Assembly: GCA_030529855.1 (NCBI GenBank)
Contig: JAUMWC010000002.1
Span: forward strand, 54,288-118,287
Direction of reading: 5' to 3'
Length of the DNA: 64,000 bases
DNA from: Gemella sp.
GTDB taxonomy: Bacteria > Bacillota > Bacilli > Staphylococcales > Gemellaceae
Shown here: piece by piece, positions 18,316-27,048 of the stretch
How the letters are laid out: each line of letters begins with the position of its first letter
How positions within the stretch are numbered: position 1 is the stretch's first letter
Notes under the pieces: model-generated
Databases searched by the model: none
The model's input: the letters and a program-made list of their open reading frames with translations, nothing else
Told to the model about the DNA's origin: nothing
Translations under genes and position numbers: made by a program

Positions 18316-19182
18316 CTATCTTTGTATTATATTATGTATACATTCTTTTACTTTTAATATCATCTTTGTATTATTTTCCAAACTATATATGTAATGGGCA
18401 TCTTTAAAGTATTTTATCGCAGTTTCTTTTTCTTCTAATTCTTCAAATATATTTCCTAATAAACAATATGAGTCAGCTAAAGAATAATTACTTCTATATT
18501 TTTTACATAAATCAATTAAATCTGTAACTTCATCTATCGCATTATGTACATCTTTTTTTCTCCATAAATGAAGGGAATAATTATACTTGAAGTTAATCAC
18601 TAATTCTAATTCTTCTAATGTAATAATTTTCAAATTTTCTACTACACTACTTATATTTTTGTGTAATTTTTCATACTTCTCCTCATCATTTTTATTATAG
18701 AAATTAAATAATGATGTCATTACTCTAAGATACATTTCATCTTTCTCTGTTATTTGAGAATAAACTTTCTCCATTTTCCCAATCGCTTTGTTTGGTTCTT
18801 GTAGATATTCGTAGTCAAGTATCGCTTCAACCCACTTCAAATATATCTTATCAGATACGGCTAACTTATTATTTTTTGACATTTCTAAATCATAAATATA
18901 TTTTAGTTCTTTATAGTTTCTCTGACTTAAAAACTTGGTTGCTATTTCTTTAAATTCTTCTAAATTTTGTGAACTTTCTTGTATATTCACATCAAAGAAG
19001 TAGTCTAGACTTACATTTAATCTTCTTGATAACTCATATAATAACTCTGCGCCTGGAGAGTAGTTCCCTTGCTCTATCTTACTTATTTGTGCTTGTTTGC
19101 AAATACCTTCCGCTACTTCTGATTGAGACATTTTAAGTTCTAATCTTCTATTTTTAAATCTTGTCGCTAAAATTGTAGTCAT
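18316..19182 (-). CDS. XRE-TPR transcription regulator of the PlcR/RRNPP type
   Basis: 288 residues, the usual PlcR length. Residues 7-62 form an XRE helix-turn-helix (LATRFKNRRLELKMSQSEVA, ICKQAQISKIEQGNYSPGAE). Residues from about 75 to the end form helical pairs consistent with tetratricopeptide repeats, the peptide-binding part of PlcR, Rgg and PrgX. ATG 19182 has AAAGGATAG. A terminator follows, then a perfect promoter driving an exported 42-residue peptide. It most likely controls that operon in response to the re-imported peptide; this is inference from architecture and context. Confidence 0.82.
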   Translation of the reverse strand: MTTILATRFKNRRLELKMSQSEVAEGICKQAQISKIEQGNYSPGAELLYELSRRLNVSLDYFFDVNIQESSQNLEEFKEIATKFLSQRNYKELKYIYDLEMSKNNKLAVSDKIYLKWVEAILDYEYLQEPNKAIGKMEKVYSQITEKDEMYLRVMTSLFNFYNKNDEEKYEKLHKNISSVVENLKIITLEELELVINFKYNYSLHLWRKKDVHNAIDEVTDLIDLCKKYRSNYSLADSYCLLGNIFEELEEKETAIKYFKDAHYIYSLENNTKMILKVKECIHNIIQR

Positions 19183-19290
19183 ACATCTATCCTTTTATAA
19201 TTTTTAAAATATATTTTAATTTTTATACTTTTAATAGTATATTATCATATTTTTTATAATTTTCATAGAACTTATTACTAATTAAAGAAA

Positions 19291-19318
19291 AAATCCAACC
19301 TGTGACTAGGTTGGATTT
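19291..19318 (-). terminator. Terminator of folC-folP
   Basis: A perfect 11-bp stem (AAATCCAACCT) with a 6-base loop; TTTTTTC follows on the minus strand, 19 bases past the folP stop. Confidence 0.85.
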
Positions 19319-19335
19319 CTCTTTAATATTTTTCA

Positions 19336-19376
19336 ATTAGTTTTCCAAGTATTTATGAGTAGCTATCATTTCTTTC
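19336..19376 (-). repeat. folP 3' end repeat (copy B, within intact folP)
   Basis: The partner of 14141-14181. It covers the last 12 codons and stop of the complete folP gene, 38 of 41 bases identical. The two direct copies bracket the 5.2-kb accessory cassette. Confidence 0.85.
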
Positions 19377-20140
19377 ATTACTTTAACGTTATGCATTCTT
19401 ACTATTCTTGCACCTTTTCTTATGGCGTCTAGTGATAAGGTAGCACTTACTACATCTCTATCTTTTGGATTAGTGTCCCCCCCTAGGATAAAGTCTGTTG
19501 TTCTCTTACGACTCGCTGCGTAAAGTACTGTACATCCTAATTCTTTCATTCTTTCTAGATGTTTTGTAAGAATAATATTTTCTTCTGCTGTTTTACCAAA
19601 ACCAATACCTGGATCTGTAATAATATTTTCATTAGGCACACCAGCAACTTTGCAAATTTCTACAGATTCTTTTAAATCTGATAATAATCTTTCTATTTCA
19701 TTACCTTCTTCTGTTGGACCATTGTGCATTACTATAATAGGTACATTTTTCTCTGCTGCTAGGTCCGCCATACCATTTCCTTTGGCTCCCTTAACATCAT
19801 TAAGTATATCAGCTCCTAATTCTAAAGCAACTTCTCCTACTTTAGCCTTATATGTATCTATACTGATTAGAACATCTGGGAATGCTTCTCTTACTGCTGG
19901 AAGTACTGCCTTAACTCTAGCTATTTCATCAGCTTCTTCTACGACAGTAGCACCAGGTCTTGTTGACTCACACCCTATATCGATAATGTGTGCTCCCTCT
20001 TCTACCATCTTTCTTACTTGTTCTAATGCCGCTTCTTTTCCAAAGAAATCTCCGCCATCAGAAAATGAATCTGGCGTAAAGTTTAAGATTCCCATAATTA
20101 AGTATTTTTCTTCTTCTAGTAATTTATGTAATTTTGACAT
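19337..20140 (-). CDS. folP: Dihydropteroate synthase
   Basis: 267 residues. Joins p-aminobenzoate to the pterin pyrophosphate in folate synthesis and is the sulfonamide target. MGILNFTPDSFSDGG near residue 17 is the pterin-binding signature; IDIGCESTRPGA and DPGIGFGKT follow in family order, and RMHNVKV ends the barrel. Length is normal. It follows folC by about 30 bases with a TTTCTAAGGAG-type site. Its last 41 bases recur at 14141-14181. Confidence 0.95.
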   Translation of the reverse strand: MSKLHKLLEEEKYLIMGILNFTPDSFSDGGDFFGKEAALEQVRKMVEEGAHIIDIGCESTRPGATVVEEADEIARVKAVLPAVREAFPDVLISIDTYKAKVGEVALELGADILNDVKGAKGNGMADLAAEKNVPIIVMHNGPTEEGNEIERLLSDLKESVEICKVAGVPNENIITDPGIGFGKTAEENIILTKHLERMKELGCTVLYAASRKRTTDFILGGDTNPKDRDVVSATLSLDAIRKGARIVRMHNVKVMKEMIATHKYLEN

Positions 20141-20170
20141 TACTGACTCTCCTTTTCTAATTTTTTATAA

Positions 20171-21586
20171 CTATAATATATATTTTCTCACTTCAGATAT
20201 CAAGTATAAAGACCCTGTTACAACTAGTACTTCATCCTCTTGTATATTAGGTACTAATTTATCGACAGCTTCTTTATAATTTTCAAATTCTGTAACATCC
20301 TTTGTAAATGCTTCTGCAAGATTATCTAGACTCGCTTCTTTTATTTCCATAGGAACTCTCGTTACATAAAACTCTGCTGGTAAGGTTTCAAATAAGTCTA
20401 TCATTTGACTGAAATCTTTATCTGCTAATATCCCGACTAGTAACTTAATTTTCTTATTTTTGTAAGATGATAAGTATTTTACTAGTGACGTTACACCATC
20501 TACGTTATGAGCACCATCTATTAGGATATTTTCCTTAATCCACTCCAGTCTCCCTAGCCAAATAGTGTTGGCTAAACCTTCTTTAATTTCTTCATTACTT
20601 ATCTCTACTAATTTTCTCTCTTTTAAATTATCCAGTGCCATTAAAGCTAAAGATGCATTGTAAATCTGGTGCTGTCCCAACATTTTTATATCTATATTCT
20701 TGTAGTCTTTATAAGAGAATTTAGATGATTTTAAACCTATTTCTTCTATATTAATATCATTTTCATCTAGGATATTTAAAATAGCATTTTTTTCTTCTAC
20801 TTCTTTTTTTATTATCTCTAGTGCTTCTTTATCTGATGGGTAGACTACAACACTATCATTTTCTTGAATAATTCCTGCTTTTTCATAGGCAATCTTATCT
20901 ATACTATTTCCTAATAAATTAGTATGATCTAATCCAATCTTAGTTATTATAGATAGAAGTTTTTCTGAGAAGATATTTGTTGCGTCGTACTTTCCACCTA
21001 ACCCTACTTCCATAATAATAAAATCTGGTTTCTCCTTAGCAAAATATAAGATTCCTACTAATGTTAGAGTTTCAAATACACTTAGTTTATCATCATCACT
21101 TGCAAATTTTTCTTTCCAAGTATTTTCTATGTCTTTATATAAAGAATACATCTCAAAAAAGGAAATAAATTCATCATTGATTCTTATCCTATCATTGAAG
21201 GAAACCATACTAGGACTAGAATACATCCCCACCCTATATTTAGAAGATAAAACATTTTTCAAATAAGCTGATGTAGATCCTTTTCCATTCGTTCCTGCTA
21301 TATGAATAACCTTCATATCTTTTTGTGGATTACCATATACTTCTAACATATTAAACATTCTATGCAGACCTAATTTTATACCACTTCTTTCCATTTTAGA
21401 AATCGATTCTACAACTAAGTCTTCACACATTTTTTCTAGTATATAGGCTACTTCTTCTCTTTCTCTATAGGTTGCTAGTTTTTCTATCCTATTATCACTT
21501 TCAATCAAATTCAAAATCTGCTCATCAACAGTAATATTATTTTCCTGGCAATAATCTATATATATCTTTCCATATATTTCATTCAT
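20171..21586 (-). CDS. folC: Bifunctional folylpolyglutamate / dihydrofolate synthase
   Basis: 471 residues. Adds glutamate to dihydropteroate and folates using ATP. The P-loop HIAGTNGKGSTSAYL lies at about residue 95; FIIMEVGLGGKYDATNIF and LIDGAHNVDG are the other Mur-ligase signatures. Typical FolC proteins begin near the IKLGLHRM segment, so about 65 residues here form an N-terminal extension with no recognised motif. The ATG at 21586 with GAGGTG fixes that start. First gene of folC-folP. Confidence 0.9.
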   Translation of the reverse strand: MNEIYGKIYIDYCQENNITVDEQILNLIESDNRIEKLATYREREEVAYILEKMCEDLVVESISKMERSGIKLGLHRMFNMLEVYGNPQKDMKVIHIAGTNGKGSTSAYLKNVLSSKYRVGMYSSPSMVSFNDRIRINDEFISFFEMYSLYKDIENTWKEKFASDDDKLSVFETLTLVGILYFAKEKPDFIIMEVGLGGKYDATNIFSEKLLSIITKIGLDHTNLLGNSIDKIAYEKAGIIQENDSVVVYPSDKEALEIIKKEVEEKNAILNILDENDINIEEIGLKSSKFSYKDYKNIDIKMLGQHQIYNASLALMALDNLKERKLVEISNEEIKEGLANTIWLGRLEWIKENILIDGAHNVDGVTSLVKYLSSYKNKKIKLLVGILADKDFSQMIDLFETLPAEFYVTRVPMEIKEASLDNLAEAFTKDVTEFENYKEAVDKLVPNIQEDEVLVVTGSLYLISEVRKYIL

Positions 21587-21664
21587 ATTTTACACCTCAA
21601 TTCTCACTAAGGTAATTTTACTATGAATAAGCCTTTTTTTAAAATAAATATACTTTAGTTATAC

Positions 21665-21693
21665 TTGACTTATAAAAAAAGTTCTAGTACAAT
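21665..21693 (+). promoter_or_regulatory. Promoter of the MarR gene
   Basis: TTGACT (21665-21670) and TACAAT (21688-21693) with a 17-base spacer, 31 bases before the start codon. Confidence 0.7.
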
Positions 21694-21724
21694 ACAACTA
21701 TCTTATATTAAACAAGGAGATCCT

Positions 21725-22165
21725 ATGGATATTAAATGGGAAAAAAATTCAGCAATACATGCACATATAGTTTTTAAAAAAGCAGAGCGTGTAATCATTG
21801 GAAAAAGTGAAAAAGTAATTCGTAGCCATAACTTAACTAACTCTCAATTTTCAGTTCTTGATGTATTATACACTAAGGGAGATATGCGAATTTCTACACT
21901 TCTTGACTCCATGCTTGCGACTTCTGGTAATATGACCGTTATCCTGAAAAATATGGAAAGAGACGAGCTTATTTACAGAAAACGTGATGCCGAAGATAAA
22001 CGTGCCTTTATCGTAGGACTTACTGACAAAGGACGTAAATTATTCGAACAAATTTTGCCATCACATAAAGAAGAAATTGAAAAATTATACTCTATCCTAA
22101 GTGATGAAGAAAAAATTGCCTTTATATCTATTTTGAAAAAATTTAAAACTATCGATAAAAATTAA
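21725..22165 (+). CDS. MarR family transcription regulator
   Basis: 146 residues from ATG 21725, chosen because CAAGGAG lies 5-6 bases upstream; an earlier in-frame start overlaps the promoter. A winged helix is visible (residues about 35-105: LTNSQFSVLDVLYTKGDM, MLATSGNMTVILKNMERDEL, RDAEDKRAFIVGLTDKG). The DxR wing motif (DAEDKR) is conserved. The target is unknown. The next gene, the surface nucleotidase, is a candidate but has its own leader after a terminator. Confidence 0.88.
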   Translation: MDIKWEKNSAIHAHIVFKKAERVIIGKSEKVIRSHNLTNSQFSVLDVLYTKGDMRISTLLDSMLATSGNMTVILKNMERDELIYRKRDAEDKRAFIVGLTDKGRKLFEQILPSHKEEIEKLYSILSDEEKIAFISILKKFKTIDKN

Positions 22166-22171
22166 TTTATT

Positions 22172-22193
22172 AAGCTAGATTCATATCTAGCTT
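22172..22193 (+). terminator. Terminator of the MarR gene
   Basis: A 9-bp perfect stem AAGCTAGAT/ATCTAGCTT with a 4-base loop, followed by TTTATTTTT. Confidence 0.8.
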
Positions 22194-22289
22194 TTTATTT
22201 TTGAAAAATAGAAAATATATAATTCGATTTTCAAAGGTTTTCTAAAGATAATAACATCAAATCTATTCCAAAATACATATAATTAATGT

Positions 22290-22295
22290 ATAATA
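22290..22295 (+). promoter_or_regulatory. -10 box of the surface nucleotidase
   Basis: TATAAT 45 bases before the start codon. The -35 region is poor (TTCCAA at 16 bases), so strength is uncertain. Confidence 0.4.
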
Positions 22296-22340
22296 TTAGG
22301 AGTATAATGATTTTTTAATAAAAAAGGAGATTTTCTAAAT

Positions 22341-25300
22341 ATGAAAAACAAAAAATTAATCCAAGCTGGAAGTGTTGCTTCCCTTACTCTATTAGCAGCT
22401 TTAGCTACATCTACAGAAGCAAAGGCTAATGAAGTTACTCCTACGGAACCAACTACACCAACAGCTACAACTGCAGAACCAGTAGCTACTCCACAAGAAA
22501 CTGCAGTACCTCCTGTAGCTGCAGCAGCACCAGTAGCAGAAAACCCAGCACCTACTGTTGCTCCAGCAAAAGAAGGACAAGAAGTTGACGTTAGAGTTTT
22601 AGCAACTACTGACCTACACACTAACCTTGTAAACTATGACTACTACCAAGATAAAAAAGATGAAAAAATTGGTCTTGCTAACACAGCAGTATTAATCGAC
22701 CAAGCTAAAAAAGAAAACTCTAACGTAGTTTTAGTTGATAATGGAGACACTATTCAAGGTACTCCACTTGGGACTTATAAAGCAACTGTTGACCCACTAG
22801 AAAACGGTGAACAACACCCAATGTATAAAGCATTAGATTCTCTTGGTTTTGACGCTGGTACTCTAGGTAACCACGAATTCAACTACGGACTTGAAACTTT
22901 AGACAAAATTGTTGCAACTTCTGAAGTTCCACTAGTTAATGCCAACGTTTTTGACAATCAAGGTAACCACAGATATGAACCATTCAAAATTATAGACAAA
23001 ACTTTCACTGATACTTTAGGAGAAAAAGTTGCTCTTAAAATTGGTATCACAGGAATTGTTCCACCACAAATTTTAAACTGGGACAAATCTCACCTAGAAG
23101 GTAAAATCGTAGTTAAAGATGCTATCAAAGCGCTAGAAACAGTTGTACCTAAAGTTAAAGCTGCAGGAGCTGATGTTGTTGTAGTACTTTCTCACTCTGG
23201 AATTGGAGATGACATTTACGAAGAAGGAGAAGAAAACGTAGGATACCACATTACAAAAATACCTGGTGTTGATGCAGTTATAACAGGACACTCTCACGCT
23301 GAATTCCCTAAAAAAGGAAGAAATGGCGCTCCTAACTTCTACGAAAGATATGCAAATGTTGATGGAGAAAAAGGGCTTATCAACGGTAAACCAATCGTTA
23401 TGGCTGGTAAATACGGAGACCACTTAGGACTTATTGACTTGAAATTAAAACACACTAACGGTTCTTGGTCTGTTGTATCTTCTCAAGGATCTATCAGACA
23501 AGTTGACCCAGCTGATGGTGTGGTTAATGAAACAGTAGTATCTATCGCTAAAGAAGCACACGAAGGGACTGTTACATACGTAAACACTCCAGTAGGACAA
23601 ACTACAGATGATATCAACTCTTACTTTGCACTTGTACAAGACGACCCATCAGTACAAATCGTAAATAACGCACAATTATGGTATGCGAAAAAAGAATTAG
23701 CAGGTACTGAATTTGCTAATTTACCAGTTTTATCAGCTGCTGCTCCATTCAAAGCTGGTGGACGTGCCTACTCTGATGCAACTAACTACACAGACATTAA
23801 AAAAGGTGGAATCGCAATTAAAAACGTTGCTGACCTTTACCTATACGACAACGTTACAGCTGTAATCAAACTAAATGGTGCTCAAGTTAAAGAATGGTTA
23901 GAAATGTCTGCAGGACAATTCAACACAGTTGACCCAAGTAAGAAAGATGAAGCTCAAGAGTTAATCAACCCTGATTTCAGAACTTACAACTATGACGTAA
24001 TTGACGGAGTTACTTACGAAATTGATATCACTTCTAAAAACAAATATGACCGTGAAGGTAAGTTAGTAAATGCTGATGCAAACAGAATTAAAAACTTAAG
24101 ATTCAACGGTAAAGAAGTTGACCCTAACCAAGAATTTATAGTTGTTACAAACAACTACCGTATGAACGGTGCCTTCCCAGGTGTTAAAGATGCTAGCTAC
24201 AAAGATTTATTAGGTCTAGAAAACAGACAAGCAATCATCAACTACATCCTTGAAGAAAAAACAATCACTCCAACAGCAGATAACAACTGGAAATTTGCTG
24301 ATACAGTTAAAGACTTAAACTTAACTTTCAAAACAGCTAAAAACGCAAACTACCTATTAGATAGATACACAAACATCAAGTACTTAGCTGATTCTGACAA
24401 CAACTTCGGAACTTACAAATTAGAAGTTAAAGAAACACCAAAAGAAGTAGTAATCTTACACACTAACGACATCCACGGACGTCTTGAAGAAGAAGCAAGA
24501 AACGGAAACACAAGTGTTACAGGTCTTGCTAAATTAGATACATTCTATAAAGAAGAAACAGCTAAAAACCAAACTACTTACCTACTAGATGCAGGAGATG
24601 CCTTCCAAGGATTACCAATCTCTAACGCAACTCAAGGTTTAGATATGGCTGGTATAATGAACACAATTGGTTATGATGCAATGGCTGTTGGTAACCACGA
24701 ATTTGACTTCACATTAGAAACAGCTAAGAAATACAAAGAAGTACTTAAATTCCCAATTTTAAGTGCTAACACTTATGTAAATGATGTAAGACTATTCGAA
24801 GCACACACAATCTTAGATAAAGATAAAAATGTTAAAGGTGATGAATTAGTAGTTATCGGGGTTACTACTCCAGAAACAGCTACAAAAACTCACCCAAGAA
24901 ACGTTGTAGGAGTTTCATTCAAAGACCCTATCACAGAAGTTAACAACGTAGTTAAAGAACTAGTTGCTAAACACCCAGAGCACAAAAACTATGTAGTATT
25001 AGCCCACTTAGGTAACGATGCAAGTACACTAGAAGCTTGGCGTGGAAGCACATTAGCTAAGGCTCTATCAGAAAACCCACTACTTAAAGATAAAAACGTA
25101 GTAGTTATCGATGGACACTCTCACACAGTAGAAAAAGCACACTTCGGTAATGTTGCTTACACTCAAACAGGTTCTTACCTAAACAATGTTGGTAAAGTTT
25201 CATTCAAGGCGGGAGACTTAAAATCAGAAACTAGTCTAGTTGCGGCTAAAGAATTAGGAAAACTAACTCCAAATGCAGATATAGCTAACCTAGTAAAACA

Positions 25301-26342
25301 AGCTAAAGATAACTTCCTAAAAGCCAACTCTCAAGTTATCTTAGAAAACAACCCAGTTGAATTTTCTTCAGCTCGTGAAAACGTACGTGTAAGAGAAACA
25401 AACTTAGGAAACTTAATCTCTGACGCTATCTTAGACTACGGAAACAACAAAGGTGGATTCGCTGAAACTACTGATATCGCAGTATTCAACGGTGGTGGAA
25501 TCCGTGCTGACATATTAAAAGATACTAAAGTAACAAAAGCAGATATCATCAAAGTTTTACCATTCGGTAACGTAGTATCACAAATCCAAGTAACAGGACA
25601 AACTATTAAAGATATGTTTGGTGTTGCCTTAGCATCAGCTACACAAAAAGACAAAACTACTGGAGAACCAGTATTAGACGCTAATGGACAACCATTATTA
25701 GAAGCATTAGGTGGATTCTTACACATCTCTGGAGCTAAAGTTTACTACGACACAACTTTAGATGCAGCAGAACGTATTCTAAAAATTGAAATCCTAAACC
25801 AAGCTACAGGAGCTTATGAAGAATTAGACTTAGCTAAGACTTATAGATTAGCAACTAACGACTTCTTAGCTGCCGGTGGAGATGGATACAAGATGCTTGG
25901 TGGAGCTAGACAAGAAGGACCTTCAGTAGACGAAGTTCTTGCTGGATTCGTTAAGACAGCTGACTTGAATGCATACAGCGTAGTCAACCCTAACTCACGT
26001 CTAATCTCTATCAGTAAAGCAGACTTTGAAAAATCACAAGTAGTACAAACATCTACTCCACAATCTGGAGTATTAGCATTAACTCCTGAAAAACCTGAAC
26101 TTGTTTTACCAGGAACTACTGCACCTACAGTTAGCGTAAAACTACCTAGCGATTTACAACACTTAGCTTCTGACTTTAACAAAGCATTAGCTAAATCTAC
26201 ATCAACTACTAAAGCAGTTAATAAACAAGCATTACCAAAAACTTCAGCTACAACTGAAACAAATGCTGCCCTACCAGCTGGACTTGCAGCAGCACTAGCT
26301 GCAGCAGGATTATTATCTGTTAGACGTAGAAAAGAAGATTAA
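22341..26342 (+). CDS. LPXTG-anchored tandem 5'-nucleotidase / cyclic-nucleotide phosphodiesterase
   Basis: 1333 residues. A signal peptide (about 1-29) and a Pro/Ala/Thr linker come first. Two complete metallophosphatase plus 5'-nucleotidase_C units follow. Unit 1 (about 80-650) has ATTDLHTN, DNGDTIQGTPLG and GNHEFNYG, in the style of 2',3'-cyclic phosphodiesterase/CpdB. Unit 2 (about 700-1230) has HTNDIHGR, DAGDAFQGLP, GNHEFDF and NGGGIRADI, in the style of UshA. The C-terminus has LPKTSA, a hydrophobic span and RRRKED for sortase anchoring. Resembles B. subtilis YfkN. Likely degrades extracellular nucleotides, possibly including ATP or cyclic dinucleotides (inference). Confidence 0.93.
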   Translation: MKNKKLIQAGSVASLTLLAALATSTEAKANEVTPTEPTTPTATTAEPVATPQETAVPPVAAAAPVAENPAPTVAPAKEGQEVDVRVLATTDLHTNLVNYDYYQDKKDEKIGLANTAVLIDQAKKENSNVVLVDNGDTIQGTPLGTYKATVDPLENGEQHPMYKALDSLGFDAGTLGNHEFNYGLETLDKIVATSEVPLVNANVFDNQGNHRYEPFKIIDKTFTDTLGEKVALKIGITGIVPPQILNWDKSHLEGKIVVKDAIKALETVVPKVKAAGADVVVVLSHSGIGDDIYEEGEENVGYHITKIPGVDAVITGHSHAEFPKKGRNGAPNFYERYANVDGEKGLINGKPIVMAGKYGDHLGLIDLKLKHTNGSWSVVSSQGSIRQVDPADGVVNETVVSIAKEAHEGTVTYVNTPVGQTTDDINSYFALVQDDPSVQIVNNAQLWYAKKELAGTEFANLPVLSAAAPFKAGGRAYSDATNYTDIKKGGIAIKNVADLYLYDNVTAVIKLNGAQVKEWLEMSAGQFNTVDPSKKDEAQELINPDFRTYNYDVIDGVTYEIDITSKNKYDREGKLVNADANRIKNLRFNGKEVDPNQEFIVVTNNYRMNGAFPGVKDASYKDLLGLENRQAIINYILEEKTITPTADNNWKFADTVKDLNLTFKTAKNANYLLDRYTNIKYLADSDNNFGTYKLEVKETPKEVVILHTNDIHGRLEEEARNGNTSVTGLAKLDTFYKEETAKNQTTYLLDAGDAFQGLPISNATQGLDMAGIMNTIGYDAMAVGNHEFDFTLETAKKYKEVLKFPILSANTYVNDVRLFEAHTILDKDKNVKGDELVVIGVTTPETATKTHPRNVVGVSFKDPITEVNNVVKELVAKHPEHKNYVVLAHLGNDASTLEAWRGSTLAKALSENPLLKDKNVVVIDGHSHTVEKAHFGNVAYTQTGSYLNNVGKVSFKAGDLKSETSLVAAKELGKLTPNADIANLVKQAKDNFLKANSQVILENNPVEFSSARENVRVRETNLGNLISDAILDYGNNKGGFAETTDIAVFNGGGIRADILKDTKVTKADIIKVLPFGNVVSQIQVTGQTIKDMFGVALASATQKDKTTGEPVLDANGQPLLEALGGFLHISGAKVYYDTTLDAAERILKIEILNQATGAYEELDLAKTYRLATNDFLAAGGDGYKMLGGARQEGPSVDEVLAGFVKTADLNAYSVVNPNSRLISISKADFEKSQVVQTSTPQSGVLALTPEKPELVLPGTTAPTVSVKLPSDLQHLASDFNKALAKSTSTTKAVNKQALPKTSATTETNAALPAGLAAALAAAGLLSVRRRKED

Positions 26343-26346
26343 TTAT

Positions 26347-26383
26347 AAAAAATGACAGGAAATTTATATTCCTGTCATTTTTT
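26347..26383 (+). terminator. Terminator of the surface nucleotidase
   Basis: A perfect 15-bp stem (AAAAAATGACAGGAA) with a 7-base loop and terminal T-run. Confidence 0.9.
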
Positions 26384-26424
26384 ATATCCCTTTAGATATT
26401 ATTTTGTATTAGTAAATTTTATGC

Positions 26425-26430
26425 TATACT
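26425..26430 (+). promoter_or_regulatory. Extended -10 of the small membrane-protein pair
   Basis: TGCTATACT is a TGn-extended -10, 34 bases before ATG 26465. No good -35 box is needed for this class. Confidence 0.5.
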
Positions 26431-26464
26431 ATTATTAACAATATAATAGAAAAGGAGAATTTTA

Positions 26465-26590
26465 ATGGAAGCTCAATACATTGAAACCTTAATTTACTCA
26501 TATATAATTTTAATATGCCTTATTGGACTTTGGATGCTATTAGGTCTTATCGGTAGACTTATTTTAACAAGACGTGCTGAAAAAAGCTAA
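26465..26590 (+). CDS. 41-residue single-span membrane peptide
   Basis: ATG 26465 with AAAGGAG 9 bases upstream; stop TAA at 26588. Residues about 9-35 form one membrane span (LIYSYIILICLIGLWMLLGL) followed by a basic tail (RLILTRRAEKS). It overlaps the next gene by 17 bases in another frame. It has a good promoter and ribosome-binding site, so it is probably real. Function unknown; it may be a partner of the following membrane protein or serve to couple its translation. Confidence 0.6.
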   Translation: MEAQYIETLIYSYIILICLIGLWMLLGLIGRLILTRRAEKS

Positions 26591-27011
26591 TGGAAAATCA
26601 TCGCTATGGTACCTAGCTTGGATACCACTAATTGGTTGGTTCTTTACTTCTAGAGCTGCAAATAAATCTATTATTTGGCCTATCTTGATATTAATTTCTA
26701 CTTGTCTAAGTTTATATGAATTTTACAAAGGTTTAAGTGATGCTTACAACATTTTCAATTCAGCTGCTAGTGGAGCTACACTTGCCACTGATATTGCTAA
26801 TCAACCTGTAGATTATCTTGGATGGATTTTCTACTTACTTGCCCTAATTGCTGAATTCATAATTTTAAAAGGATTAGCTAAGACACTTAACTTCTCTTTA
26901 ACAAGAACAGTTGTAATCTTTATACTTGGTGGACCTTTCTGGTTTATGAGAAATAGATTAAAAAATCAACCTTCTACTCAAGAAGAAACTGAAAAAGTTG
27001 AATATCTATAA
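26574..27011 (+). CDS. Small multi-span membrane protein
   Basis: 145 residues from GTG 26574, inside the end of the 41-residue peptide gene; no own strong SD, so coupled translation is likely. Four hydrophobic segments (about 11-28, 36-52, 80-98, 112-125) and a polar Glu-rich tail. The WYLAWIPLIGWF segment is Trp/aromatic-rich. No family recognised. It ends at a bidirectional terminator. Confidence 0.6.
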   Translation: MLKKANGKSSLWYLAWIPLIGWFFTSRAANKSIIWPILILISTCLSLYEFYKGLSDAYNIFNSAASGATLATDIANQPVDYLGWIFYLLALIAEFIILKGLAKTLNFSLTRTVVIFILGGPFWFMRNRLKNQPSTQEETEKVEYL

Positions 27012-27017
27012 AACAAA

Positions 27018-27048
27018 AAACAGTAAGAAATTAAATTTCTTACTGTTT
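27018..27048. terminator. Bidirectional terminator
   Basis: A perfect 13-bp stem AAACAGTAAGAAA with a 5-base loop between two convergent genes. It overlaps the last codons of mmuM. Confidence 0.85.

Noticed and set aside
19650..20279. 209-residue open frame antisense to folP and the end of folC
   Set aside because: It mirrors strongly conserved folP coding sequence, lacks a ribosome-binding site and has a low-complexity Ser/Ala composition.
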